From: Desulfobacteraceae bacterium
GTDB taxonomy: Bacteria > Desulfobacterota > Desulfobacteria > Desulfobacterales > Desulfosarcinaceae
DNA: 56,071 nt
NCBI GenBank assembly: GCA_003599575.1
Contig: QZKV01000012.1
Location: forward strand, 1 to 56,071
Reading direction: 5' to 3'
This document shows positions 44,354 through 53,150 of the stretch, one piece after another; the stretch's first letter is position 1; each line of letters starts with the position of its first letter. The notes beneath the pieces were generated by a model that worked only from the letters and a program-made list of their open reading frames with translations, searched no databases and was not told the DNA's origin. Position numbers and translations under genes: made by a program.

Positions 44354-44427
44354 TGGACAAAGCACCCTGCACCCAACGGCGGTCCATTTTGGGAGGCGCC
44401 GGCGTTGGGTGCAGGATGCTTTGGTCA
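44354..44427. repeat. Imperfect inverted repeat of about 24 bp
   Basis: CGTTGGGTGCAGGxTGCTTTG occurs on both strands, ending near 44354 (minus) and 44427 (plus), with a spacer of roughly 20 nt. The plus arm overlaps the start of the Fe-S remnant, so part of that gene may have been duplicated in inverted orientation. Confidence 0.5.
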
Positions 44428-44611
44428 CCACAGAATACGGCCAGGTGATCCGGTTGTCCGGTGTGGTTACCACGGCCGATTTAGCCCCGGACGACCCTTT
44501 AAAAAAGATGTCTGCGATCACTGCATGCGCTGCGTCGAGGCCTGCCCGGTAAAAGCCTTGTCCGGGAACGGCAAAATAAACAAGAAGCTGTGTGGGGACC
44601 GCATCTTTAGA
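44408..44611 (+). pseudogene. 4Fe-4S protein fragment, frameshifted
   Basis: In one frame VQDALVTTEYGQVIRLS and GVVTTADLAPDDP, then a frameshift at the run of A near 44502 leads to KDVCDHCMRCVEACPVKALS and KINKKLCGDRIF. The combined text resembles the Fe-S region of epoxyqueuosine-reductase-like or reductive-dehalogenase-like proteins. No start and no remaining domains are present. Confidence 0.6.
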
Positions 44612-44799
44612 ATTTTTCCACCAGGCAACCCTTTGGTACAAAGTTGCGTCTGTATATATCAAAGAAGAAACGGCCGACACAGTTCTTCTCATCATCGCAG
44701 CCTTCGGGAAAGGCGCCGTTCGTCGTTTATTCTCTGGCTTGGGGCCATTCTTGACGGATGACGCGATTGACAACGCACAATGAAGTAACGAGGCTTCAC

Positions 44800-46563
44800 A
44801 TGAATACAGATGCGTCTGACAGAAGATACGAATTCGACTGGCTTCGTGTATTCGCCATTCTGATGGTTTTTCTTTATCACAGCACGCGCTTCTTTAACTT
44901 GGGAGACTGGCACGTCAAGAATGCGGATACTTTTGTCTGGGTGGAAATCTGGAACATCTATGCGATGAGTTGGTTGATGCCGCTCTTTTTCATTATCTCC
45001 GGCGCAAGCTTGTTCTATGCCATCGGGAAGTCCGGCGGCTGGCTGAAATTTACCGGCGATAAATTTCGCAGGTTGATGATTCCGCTCTTGGCCGCGACGG
45101 TCACCCACGCCGCCGTGCAAGTGTACCTGGAGCGATTGACCCACGGCCATTTTTCAGGCTCATTTTTTTCATTCCTCCCGGAATACTTCAATGGTGTTTA
45201 TGTGGGAATAGGCATGCCGTTCGGGAATTTTGCCTTTCATGGTATGCATCTGTGGTTTCTTTTGTTTTTGTTTTGCGACAGCCTCATCTGCTATCACTTG
45301 TTCCTGTGGTTAAAAGGAAATGGAAGCGCTGTTTTGGCCCGCATGATCTCGTTTTCCACTATGCCGGGGCTGATCTATCTGTGGTTTGCGATTCCCTTAT
45401 TTATCATGAAAGCGATCCTTCCGGCGGATTTCCTGAACGCCGGCGCCGGCAGCTGGGGGTTTTTGTACTATCTCTGGTTTCTGATTGCAGGATTCATGAT
45501 TGTGTCGAGTGAACGGCTTCAACGGAGAATCAAGGACCAGCGCTGGATTTCTCTTTTGCTCGGTGCCGTTTTGTCGACGGCGCTCCTTTACCAGCTGTTC
45601 AGCCCGTCCCGCGTGGTTCTTCCGGATTTATCGGTCCATTGGGTAAATGCCTCGCTTTACTTCATCAGCGCCTGGTGTTGGTTGTTTGCCATCCTGGGCT
45701 TTGGTATGCGGTTCCTGGCTTTTGACCGTCCTTTGCTGCAACATGCCAATGAAGGGGTGCTGCCTTTTTATATTCTGCACCAGCCGGTCCTGCTCGTCAC
45801 AGGCTACTTCATCATGAGTTTCCCGGCTCATGGTTTCCTGAAATGGGCGATTGTTTTTTCCAGTTCCCTTATCGTCATCATATCCCTTTACATTTTCGCT
45901 GTCAGGAAGTTCGATGGCTTGCGCTTTTTGTTCGGGATGAAAACAAGCCATCCTTTTTTCGCTGTTTTCAGGAGAAAACGGGCCCTGCTTGGCTTGATCG
46001 CCCTGTATGTCGGCCTGATCGCTTTTGCGATCAGCGGCGTATCCGTAGACCGCTCGCCCATGCCGTTGACTTATGCTCCGGAAAAGGACATCGTTTTAAA
46101 CATCGAATTCATCTCCGGCAGGTCATTAAACGGCGTTCATGTGGTCAACGACGGCGATACGTCGATCGGGCAGGCAATCGAGTTTTCAGCGCATGCGAAT
46201 CAGCGGCCGGAATCACACCCGAAGGTGTATGTCGATATGCGCTTCGCGGCTCCGGCCGGCAGGTATGCCGTTTGGTTAAGGGGGAAAAGCAGCGTGGACG
46301 GCACAACGGATTCCGTCTGGCTGCAGATCGATGATCAGATCGGAACGCGAAAGGGCCTCCGCGCCGGGAACTGGCTGGATGTTCATCCGGCCGGTATCTA
46401 CGCATGGGCGGGCGACAGCGCCCATCCCATCGCCATCGAATTGAAGCATTCCGGAGATCATGCCATTCGCATTCAGCCGCGTCAGACGCCTCACCGGATC
46501 GATCAGATCTGGTTGAGCCGATTTCAGCGCCGCATCCCCGACACATCGAGTCCCATAAGGTAA
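44800..46563 (+). CDS. Acyltransferase-3 family membrane protein with C-terminal beta domain
   Basis: 587 aa; GAGG 7 bases before the ATG. Ten or more transmembrane helices follow the motif YEFDWLRVFAILMVFLYHST, where the His is the family's acyl-transfer residue (with H-x-W-F-L later). After about residue 410 a soluble domain begins (LTYAPEKDIVLNIEFISGRS, VVNDGDTSIGQAIEF, AGRYAVWLRGKS) that reads like a carbohydrate-binding beta sandwich. It probably O-acylates an envelope glycan. It begins a five-gene run on the plus strand with sigma and anti-sigma factors. Confidence 0.82.
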   Translation: MNTDASDRRYEFDWLRVFAILMVFLYHSTRFFNLGDWHVKNADTFVWVEIWNIYAMSWLMPLFFIISGASLFYAIGKSGGWLKFTGDKFRRLMIPLLAATVTHAAVQVYLERLTHGHFSGSFFSFLPEYFNGVYVGIGMPFGNFAFHGMHLWFLLFLFCDSLICYHLFLWLKGNGSAVLARMISFSTMPGLIYLWFAIPLFIMKAILPADFLNAGAGSWGFLYYLWFLIAGFMIVSSERLQRRIKDQRWISLLLGAVLSTALLYQLFSPSRVVLPDLSVHWVNASLYFISAWCWLFAILGFGMRFLAFDRPLLQHANEGVLPFYILHQPVLLVTGYFIMSFPAHGFLKWAIVFSSSLIVIISLYIFAVRKFDGLRFLFGMKTSHPFFAVFRRKRALLGLIALYVGLIAFAISGVSVDRSPMPLTYAPEKDIVLNIEFISGRSLNGVHVVNDGDTSIGQAIEFSAHANQRPESHPKVYVDMRFAAPAGRYAVWLRGKSSVDGTTDSVWLQIDDQIGTRKGLRAGNWLDVHPAGIYAWAGDSAHPIAIELKHSGDHAIRIQPRQTPHRIDQIWLSRFQRRIPDTSSPIR

Positions 46564-46780
46564 GCGAAAGTCGGTGTTCATGTATGAGACATGCGGCCGC
46601 ACGCGGCTAAACAGAGATCAAAGATAAAAATGAGGATTCAATTGAAAGTGTCGGGCTGTTCGATGGATTAGAAAATATGCTATAGGGAAATCCCGAATGA
46701 GTTGAAGATTTCTGCAGTTTCTGACAGCTGGCCGCCATTTTTCAGCAGTTGACTTGACGTTAAAAACGATACGCGATGCA

Positions 46781-47350
46781 ATGAAACCACCGATGGTAAA
46801 AAAAGACGCTGCCGGCGAATTTGACAACCAGGATTCTCTGATAGACTTGGTAAAGCGCTGTCAGGACGGTGATTCCAATGCCATGGAGACGGTTTACAAT
46901 CATTACAAATCTCCTCTTTTCAATCTGGCCTATCGTTTTGCCAAAAATTATGCCGCTTCAAAAGATTTGCTTCAGGATATCTTTATCAACATTTTTTCTC
47001 ACATCGACGGCCTGCGGACACCTGAAGCATTTAACGGCTGGCTGTACCGGGTGGCGATCAACAGTTGCATCAGCTTTGTCCGTCAAAAAAGGAAGGTGCA
47101 TGAAGTTTCCCTGGACGAAATTGAAAATACAATTTGTGCCGAAGATGTGCATAGCCCCATGCGGCAGCAACTTGAGGAGGCGGTCGGAACGCTGCCGATA
47201 AAGCAGAAAACCGTTTTCCTTCTGCATGATGTTCAGGGTTTTACACATGCCGAGATAGCGGGCATGACGCGATTGACGGAGGGGACATCCAAGTCGCAGT
47301 TATTCAAAGCAAGGATGAAAATAAGGAATTATTTGCGGAGTAAACTGTAA
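46781..47350 (+). CDS. ECF RNA polymerase sigma factor
   Basis: 189 aa from MKPPMVKKDAAG; no strong RBS, so MVKKDA (46793) is possible. Region 2: YNHYKSPLFNLAYRFAKNYA and DLLQDIFINIF. Region 4: LPIKQKTVFLLHDVQGFTHA and EIAGMTRLTEGTSKSQL. Its stop overlaps the anti-sigma start (TAATG). It is expected to direct transcription of its own operon and the adjacent acyltransferase genes under envelope stress; the signal is unknown. Confidence 0.9.
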   Translation: MKPPMVKKDAAGEFDNQDSLIDLVKRCQDGDSNAMETVYNHYKSPLFNLAYRFAKNYAASKDLLQDIFINIFSHIDGLRTPEAFNGWLYRVAINSCISFVRQKRKVHEVSLDEIENTICAEDVHSPMRQQLEEAVGTLPIKQKTVFLLHDVQGFTHAEIAGMTRLTEGTSKSQLFKARMKIRNYLRSKL

Positions 47351-48015
47351 TGCGATGCTCAAAGGTGCAAAGACTCATCAGCGATTATATCGATGATCTC
47401 CTGGAAAGCCGTCAGGTCCAGGAACTGGAACTGCATCTACAGCGATGTCAGCGCTGCAGTGGTGTGCTCGATGAAATGCGGTCCATCGTAAACGGGGCGA
47501 AAGGGCTGAAGATGGCTGCGCCTGCCGAAAATCTGTGGCCGGCCATCAGAGATGGGGTGGAACGGAAGCGGAAAAAACCCTTTATCAGGATGCCGGGGAA
47601 AAAACCGTTTTTCGGCTTTCCCCTTCATCCCGCCCGTCCGGCCTATGCAGCAGGCGCTGTACTGGCTGTCGTTTTTATTGTGTCTGTGCTTTATTACGGA
47701 CTTCCCTTCATCCAGCAAGGAAGCAGCGGACATGCACTGAGCAAAGATGAGCAGGATCAGCTTCAACTGGCAGGGCAGCATTACCAGGCCGCGATCGACG
47801 CTCTGGCCAAGGCCGTATCGGATCAAAAGACGACGCTCAACCCCGAAATCGCAGCGGTATTCGACGAAAATCTGAAAATCATTGACGATTCAATACGCGC
47901 GTGCAAAGCCGCGCTGAAAGAACGACAAGACAACCGGGTGGCCAATCTTCATCTCCTGATTTGCTATAGAAAAAAAGTGGAGCTTCTAAACGAATTAAGA
48001 AATGTGGAGATGTAA
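47350..48015 (+). CDS. Zinc-finger anti-sigma factor
   Basis: 221 aa. An N-terminal zf-HC2-like domain (MRCSKVQRLISDYIDDLLES, then HLQRCQRCSGVLDEM with the H-x3-C-x2-C zinc motif) binds the sigma factor. One transmembrane helix (YAAGAVLAVVFIVSVLYYGL) and a periplasmic helical domain follow. Translationally coupled with the sigma gene. Release mechanism (proteolysis or conformational change) is not readable. Confidence 0.9.
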   Translation: MRCSKVQRLISDYIDDLLESRQVQELELHLQRCQRCSGVLDEMRSIVNGAKGLKMAAPAENLWPAIRDGVERKRKKPFIRMPGKKPFFGFPLHPARPAYAAGAVLAVVFIVSVLYYGLPFIQQGSSGHALSKDEQDQLQLAGQHYQAAIDALAKAVSDQKTTLNPEIAAVFDENLKIIDDSIRACKAALKERQDNRVANLHLLICYRKKVELLNELRNVEM

Positions 48016-48048
48016 GTGCGCAATGCAGGGCATAAATGGAGACCGTCG

Positions 48049-48900
48049 ATGAAAATCCATACTTCCCTTTTGATGATTATGCTGCTTTGTATACCTTCCG
48101 TCCTGTTGGCCGAAGGGGAAAACAAGCTGGAGCGGACCTTCGTTCTGGACAGGGACGGCAAAGTATATTTGGAATTCAGAAAGGGCACAATTGAAGTAAA
48201 TACTTGGGGCAGGAATGAAGTCAGAATCGTTACCCATAAAGATGCATCGCTCGATGTCAGTCATACGAAAGAAAATATCAGGATCAGTGCGAACCGTCCG
48301 CAAGCGCATTATGCGCTCTTCATCCCGGACATGGCTCATTTAAGAGTTGAAACCATCAGCGGCAGCGTGAAAGCCAAAGAGATCGGCGGCGCTGTGGATA
48401 TCAGAACAACCAGCGGCGATATAGAGGTTCTCGCGGCCAAAAACGGGGCAAGCTGCAAAACCGTCAGCGGCGACATTCAGATGGGAAAGGTGACCGGAAA
48501 CGCCGATTTGAAAACAACATCCGGCAAAATAACGGCCGAAAACATCAATGGGTCCATTAAAGCGGATACAGTAAGCGGCAATATCCAGATCGAAGCCTTT
48601 TCGCATGCGGACGAGGTGGAAATTGAATCGATCAGCGGAAATATAAAGTTGCATGGGGAGTTGAGCCCCGGCGGGATTTATAAAATTGATTCGCACAGCG
48701 GCAATATCGAGATCGAGTTGCCGTCCGGTTCAAATTTCGAGCTTCGGACGGAAACATTCCACGGAAACATCGATTGTGATTTTGAACTCAGGCTCTCGGG
48801 AAAAATCGACCGGAAGATCATTCAAGGAATCACCGGCAAAGGCGGGGCCCGCCTGAGCGTATCCTCCTTCAGCGGAAAAATCCGCGTCAAAAAACGGTAA
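48049..48900 (+). CDS. DUF4097 exported beta-helix-like protein
   Basis: 283 aa from MKIHTSLLMIMLLCIPSVLL (RBS GGAGA); a signal peptide. The mature part is a DUF4097/adhesin-type right-handed repeat: motifs such as TISGSVKAKEIGGAVDIRTTSGDIEV and TVSGDIQMGK recur every ~20 residues (SGDI, SGKI, SGNI). Such proteins often follow ECF sigma/anti-sigma pairs and may sense or scaffold envelope structures. Function unknown. Confidence 0.85.
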   Translation: MKIHTSLLMIMLLCIPSVLLAEGENKLERTFVLDRDGKVYLEFRKGTIEVNTWGRNEVRIVTHKDASLDVSHTKENIRISANRPQAHYALFIPDMAHLRVETISGSVKAKEIGGAVDIRTTSGDIEVLAAKNGASCKTVSGDIQMGKVTGNADLKTTSGKITAENINGSIKADTVSGNIQIEAFSHADEVEIESISGNIKLHGELSPGGIYKIDSHSGNIEIELPSGSNFELRTETFHGNIDCDFELRLSGKIDRKIIQGITGKGGARLSVSSFSGKIRVKKR

Positions 48901-48985
48901 AGCCTCACAAACAGAGACCGCGGCAGGATCTTGGTTGATTGAATATATGCTCGTTTTGAAAAACGATTATGGCGGGAGATGTCTG

Positions 48986-50269
48986 ATGACGACTGTGGCC
49001 AAGAAGCAAAATCGTGTGATCTTTCTCGATAATCTGCGCTATTTTTTTGTTGTCTGCGTTGTCCTGCTGCATTCGGCAACAAGCTACAGCAACGTGTTGA
49101 CATGGTGGCCGGTCGTCGACAAAAACACCGGTATCCTCTCGATTGTGATCAGCGCCTATATCGACGCCAGCGCCATTCTGCTCCTTTTCTTTATAGCGGG
49201 CTTTTTCGCCGTCCCGACCATTCAAAAACACGGGTTCGGCCCGTTTCTTACCGGAAAATTGAAAAGGCTCGGAATCCCCTGGCTGGTCTGTATTCTCGTT
49301 GTCGGCCCGGTCCTTCCGCTCATTTATCACTATACGCGCGATGGTTTGACTTTATCCATGAGCTACTGGGACCGCTGGCTGGTTTTGATGAATCATGCAG
49401 CGGAATTCAATGTGGGCGTGATCAAGTCGATGGATCTGCTGAAGCAGAACGACCGGTTTTTTCAGCGCTACATGTGGTTTATTTCGTTGCTGCTTTTGTT
49501 TTTTATCCTGTTCGGTGCAGCTTACCGTCTCAAGAGCGGCTGGTTCGAGGCGGGCCAAAAGATCGAGCCCTCGAAAGAAAAATCAGGGATGCCTTTTTGG
49601 GGTATAATCGCGGGTTTTGGATGTTCGACTTTCTTTTTATCCATGCTTGTCATCCAGGTGATGCTTCGCTTATACCCGGAAAACCGTAATCCCGAGGCGT
49701 GGTTTACTCTCGGAAACGTCATTCAGTTCCAGCCGTCGCGATTGCCGGCCTACGTTGCCTACTTTTTATTAGGGATTTTCATGTTTAAAAACGACTGGGC
49801 CGGACGCGGCAAGTTTTCCGGCAGCCTGATTCCCTGGATCCTTGCATTCATCCTCACATCGATTGCATACGGCGCCAGCGGATTTTTTTTCATGCAGGCC
49901 TCGGCGGAAGCAAAGCTGATTTGGGGTCCCATACTGTTTTTCGGCCGCAATCTGCTTTCCGCGGCGATCCTGGGATTCTTTCTGGTTTTTGCTTACAGGT
50001 ATTGGAACCGGCCGTCCAGGATCAACCGCGACCTTGCAGCCAATTCATACAATATCTATCTGGCGCATTATCTTTTTGTCATTTTGTTTCAGCTAATGCT
50101 GTTCTCGGTTTCCGGTCTACCGGGAGACATCAAATTCGCGATCGTCGCAATGCTGTCTTTGGCTTGCGCTTACTGCGCCAGCCGTTTTTTGATCGAACCG
50201 CATCCGAGAACAACCGTTGCGCTGATGTTTGCCATGCTGGCAGGCATGTTTGTTTTTATAAAACCGTAA
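48986..50269 (+). CDS. Acyltransferase-3 family membrane protein
   Basis: 427 aa from MTTVAKKQNRVIFLDNLRYF; RBS GGGAG. About ten helices. The family motif is FLDNLRYFFVVCVVLLHSAT, with the catalytic-type His. It is the second acyltransferase of the sigma-factor cluster and lacks the extra C-terminal domain of the first. It likely modifies an extracytoplasmic polysaccharide or lipid. It starts 86 bp after the DUF4097 gene. Confidence 0.85.
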   Translation: MTTVAKKQNRVIFLDNLRYFFVVCVVLLHSATSYSNVLTWWPVVDKNTGILSIVISAYIDASAILLLFFIAGFFAVPTIQKHGFGPFLTGKLKRLGIPWLVCILVVGPVLPLIYHYTRDGLTLSMSYWDRWLVLMNHAAEFNVGVIKSMDLLKQNDRFFQRYMWFISLLLLFFILFGAAYRLKSGWFEAGQKIEPSKEKSGMPFWGIIAGFGCSTFFLSMLVIQVMLRLYPENRNPEAWFTLGNVIQFQPSRLPAYVAYFLLGIFMFKNDWAGRGKFSGSLIPWILAFILTSIAYGASGFFFMQASAEAKLIWGPILFFGRNLLSAAILGFFLVFAYRYWNRPSRINRDLAANSYNIYLAHYLFVILFQLMLFSVSGLPGDIKFAIVAMLSLACAYCASRFLIEPHPRTTVALMFAMLAGMFVFIKP

Positions 50270-50301
50270 TGCCAACAAGCGAATTCTGGCCTTTTTTGGT
50301 C

Positions 50302-50340
50302 TGCTTCTTTGGCGACGTGCTTCTTTGGGTGCTTCTTTGG
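50302..50340 (+). repeat. TGCTTCTTTGG x3
   Basis: Three direct copies of TGCTTCTTTGG at 50302, 50318 and 50330, just after the acyltransferase stop. Confidence 0.6.
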
Positions 50341-50515
50341 GGTTGCGTTTAATTCGCGCAGCGGTATTGCGGTGCGCTTTCGAGTTCAAGCGCCCACCGA
50401 TAGAATGGAACGGAATCGCGTGACGATATCGATATGGCGTTTAATCAATGACATCTCAGGCGGCGCATCAAAGGGCTTTCGGGTCGCCGGCGGAAAGGGT
50501 TTGCATTTCGCCATT

Positions 50516-50627
50516 GGGGGATCAGGGGGACGCCCTTAACTTATTAACTTCTGGGGGGATCAGGGGGACGCCCTTAACTTATTAACTTCTGGGGGATCAG
50601 GGGGACGCCCTTAACTTATTAACTTCT
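50516..50627. repeat. Three 37-bp tandem direct repeats
   Basis: Units start at 50516, 50554 and 50591. Each reads GGGGGATCAGGGGGACGCCC followed by TTAACTTATTAACTTCT, separated by 1 and 0 nt. The core AGGGGGACGCCCTT also occurs alone at 19706. There are no spacers, so this is not a CRISPR array. Such GC-rich/AT-rich modules can be REP-like or transposase-associated elements, which is an inference. Confidence 0.8.
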
Positions 50628-50687
50628 TATTAACCAACCTGAGTACTTCAGCGCAATTCCATCTTTGTGAATCGGCTCGGGGAAGAA

Positions 50688-51000
50688 TCATCTGCCGGGC
50701 AGCTCTGTTCCCCGATTCATAATGTCCGCATATTTGGTGTAGCTGAAAAAGCGATTTCGCTTCCGGGCGGTAAGCTCCCTCACAATGCCGAGCTGCGCCA
50801 AATGTCCCCAACGCCCTGTTCACGGTCGCCGCAGTAATGCCGGTATTTCCCACCAGCAAACCCGAAGTCGCGATCGGATGCTCCATCAGCACCCGGTGGA
50901 CTTGAAGTGTGAAAGCTCCCGGCCGGCCGAGTCCGCTGATTTTCTCTCGGCATTGCCATCCAGAAAAAGGTGGATCGTTTCAAACTGAAGTCCGTTTGAT
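50688..51000 (-). pseudogene. Fic/DOC protein C-terminal remnant
   Basis: Minus strand: LQFETIHLFLDGN is the Fic core motif (H-x-F-x-D-G-N). The G-R-x-G-R and following helices are missing. After a gap come RVLMEHPIATSGLLVGNTGI and TAATVNRALGTFG, then a frameshift to LGIVRELTARKRNRFFSYTK and YADIMNRGTELPGR with the stop at 50688. This is the typical Fic-associated winged-helix end. Deletion and frameshift show a dead gene. Confidence 0.7.
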
Positions 51001-51064
51001 GCAATGGGAAAGGCGCAGCAAAAGGTCCTCAGTGGTGAAGTAGATGCCATAACGACCCGGTGAA

Positions 51065-51190
51065 CCTTACGATATCGAGCACCGCATCCCGGTGGACGGT
51101 CGGAACAAATGGGTGCGCGAAAAGGCCTGAATTGAATTCGACGGGGCCAGCTGCCCGGCTTTTTCGGGATCACCCAGGACATTACCGAAA
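51065..51190 (+). pseudogene. PAS/PAC domain remnant
   Basis: YDIEHRIPVDGRNKWVREKA then TGA, then IEFDGAS and, after a frameshift, FFGITQDITE. These are the conserved last strands of PAS/PAC sensory domains (E-Y-D-I-E-H-R-I-V-V-D-G-R-V-R-W-V-R-E-K-A type). Only about 40 residues remain. Confidence 0.65.
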
Positions 51191-51644
51191 TATCGGCGCC
51201 TCGTCAACGGCCGCCTGCCCTGCCCTTTCAGCGCGGTCGGCTCGCGCCGCGGCTTTTGCGGCAAGCGCCGGTTGGCCGATGACCGCATAGGATTGGGCGC
51301 CGACCATCCGCCGCCTCCCATGAGAAAAGTCGAATGCGGTGGTGATACCGGAGTGAATCATCCGAAAAATCAGTTTTAAATCCGTTCAAGGTGTGATACG
51401 CATCCTGGCAAGAAACGGTGATTTGCCCAGTTGACGTGCAGCATCGAAAGAAAATCCGTTCTCCGAAATCAAAACAATTGCCCCTGCAGCTCGCGCGATC
51501 TCCTCGCATTCATACCAAATCCTGGATCCATCCATAATTTCATTTTGCTCCATTAAGGCTCCAAAAGCTTTCAATACCATTGCGTCTGAAGCAAAGGGCG
51601 GTCCTTGCTTTCAACGGCGCAATTAATTGTCAAAGGAGGAAAAA
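51191..51644. other. Decayed intergenic stretch before the porin gene
   Basis: Short open frames occur on both strands (for example 51386-51580 minus) but none is recognised. RBS AAAGGAGGAAAAA of the next gene sits at the end. Confidence 0.4.
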
Positions 51645-53057
51645 ATGAAAAAGGTTGGTTTGGTGTGCATGTTTATTTTGCTGGCGGCCGGTGCGCTATC
51701 GCCGCTGGCGGCGTATGAATTCTCGTTCCATGGCGACATGAATCATCGGTTTCAGTATAGCAACCAGGCCGGTTGGTTGACGCTGAACCAGCGTGGAGTC
51801 ATCAACAACGGTGATGTAAATGAGTGGTTCGGTGAAATCAAGTACCGCTTCTGGGTCGAAGCCGCCACTGACGACGGCGCCATCAAGGGCGTGCTGGGCA
51901 CCGAAATCGGTGGCCTGCGTTTCGGTGAAACGGGCAAAGCGCCTTTTTCCGGCGATCAGATCCAATTCGAGGTCCGCTGGGCGTACCTCGACTTCCAACT
52001 GCCCATGGTTGAACGGAGCGCGCGTTCCAGTATCGGCTTGCAGCCTTTCTCGGTCAACCGCTATGTGTGGGAAGAAACCGCCGCCGGCGTCGCCTTCAAA
52101 TCGACCCTGGGCGACACCATGGGTTATACCCTGGCCTGGATGCGGGGCGCCGAATACGACAAGACCGCCCAGGGCAGTGACAGCGACGACGACCGCACCG
52201 ACCTCGATTCCTTACTGGCCCGCCTTGACCTCAAGCTGGCCGGCGGGATCAAAGGCGGGGCCTTCGTGCTATACCAGGGCTATGATGCGGATGGTAACCC
52301 CGCCGCATTGGACTCAAGAAATTATGAAGTCAAATTTTTCGTAAGCGGCGGCAATCCGCAAGTAGACTTCAGCCTGTGGTCGCTGGGGATCGACGGCGCC
52401 TTGGAGCTCGGCACACTTTTCTTCAGATGGGATCTGATCTACCAGAACGGCGAATTTGATGATTTAACATTCACCGATTTCGCCTCCGGCGTAAGCCGCG
52501 CGGGTAATTTCGACCTGAGCGCCTACCTCGCCCATTTGGATGTGGGCGCCAAATTCGGTCCGCTCAAACTGACCTATACCTTCTGGTACGCGTCGGGCGA
52601 CGACAACGCGGCCGACGACGAGTTCAATGCCTTCATCGCCACCGATGTGGATTTCACGGAAAGCATTGTCCTGATGGAAGGCAATTATGCCGATGACAAT
52701 TACTTCATGGAAACGCCCTATATTGCCGACAAGGGCTTTATCATGAACCGGCTGGGGATCGATTTCGCGGCCACCCCAAAGACGACCATCGGCGGCGCCC
52801 TGCTGTACATGCTGACCGCCGAGGATTTCGAATACACGGCCGCCGCCACCGGTACCGCCGAAAGCAGCAATGAACTCGGCTTCGAAATCGACGCCTACAT
52901 TACCTACATGATGTACAAAGACCTCGAGGTTTCCTTCAATTTCGGCTACCTCTTCGCCGGCGACGCCCTGGATGTGTACGAGGTTGCCGCCATCCAGAAC
53001 GGCTCGTCAGATGAGGACATCTACATCGCCAGCGCCCGTGTCCGATATAAGTTTTAG
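51645..53057 (+). CDS. Outer-membrane beta-barrel porin-like protein
   Basis: 470 aa from MKKVGLVCMFILLAAGALSP (RBS AAAGGAGGAAAAA), a signal peptide ending near AAY. The mature sequence alternates aromatic and polar residues throughout (FSFHGDMNHRFQYSNQ, EIKYRFWVEA, AYITYMMYKDLEVSFNFGYL) and ends in IASARVRYKF, the C-terminal Phe that BamA recognises. Many acidic loops suggest calcium- or cation-binding extracellular faces. It is an alginate-export/porin-like barrel of unknown solute. It is followed by an FG-GAP-like protein 93 bp later. Confidence 0.8.
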   Translation: MKKVGLVCMFILLAAGALSPLAAYEFSFHGDMNHRFQYSNQAGWLTLNQRGVINNGDVNEWFGEIKYRFWVEAATDDGAIKGVLGTEIGGLRFGETGKAPFSGDQIQFEVRWAYLDFQLPMVERSARSSIGLQPFSVNRYVWEETAAGVAFKSTLGDTMGYTLAWMRGAEYDKTAQGSDSDDDRTDLDSLLARLDLKLAGGIKGGAFVLYQGYDADGNPAALDSRNYEVKFFVSGGNPQVDFSLWSLGIDGALELGTLFFRWDLIYQNGEFDDLTFTDFASGVSRAGNFDLSAYLAHLDVGAKFGPLKLTYTFWYASGDDNAADDEFNAFIATDVDFTESIVLMEGNYADDNYFMETPYIADKGFIMNRLGIDFAATPKTTIGGALLYMLTAEDFEYTAAATGTAESSNELGFEIDAYITYMMYKDLEVSFNFGYLFAGDALDVYEVAAIQNGSSDEDIYIASARVRYKF

Positions 53058-53150
53058 CCGGCTCGCACGGCAATTCAGAAGGGCGCCGGCTGCCGGGGGC
53101 CGGCCCCTTCCCAGATGGCATTGACTTAAAGCTTGCGGGAGGTGGCGCGG

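Noticed and set aside
50516..50627. CRISPR array
   Set aside because: Repeats are directly adjacent with no spacers and no cas genes.
51386..51580. 64-codon minus-strand frame
   Set aside because: Reads plausibly but has no identifiable family and lies in a decayed region.
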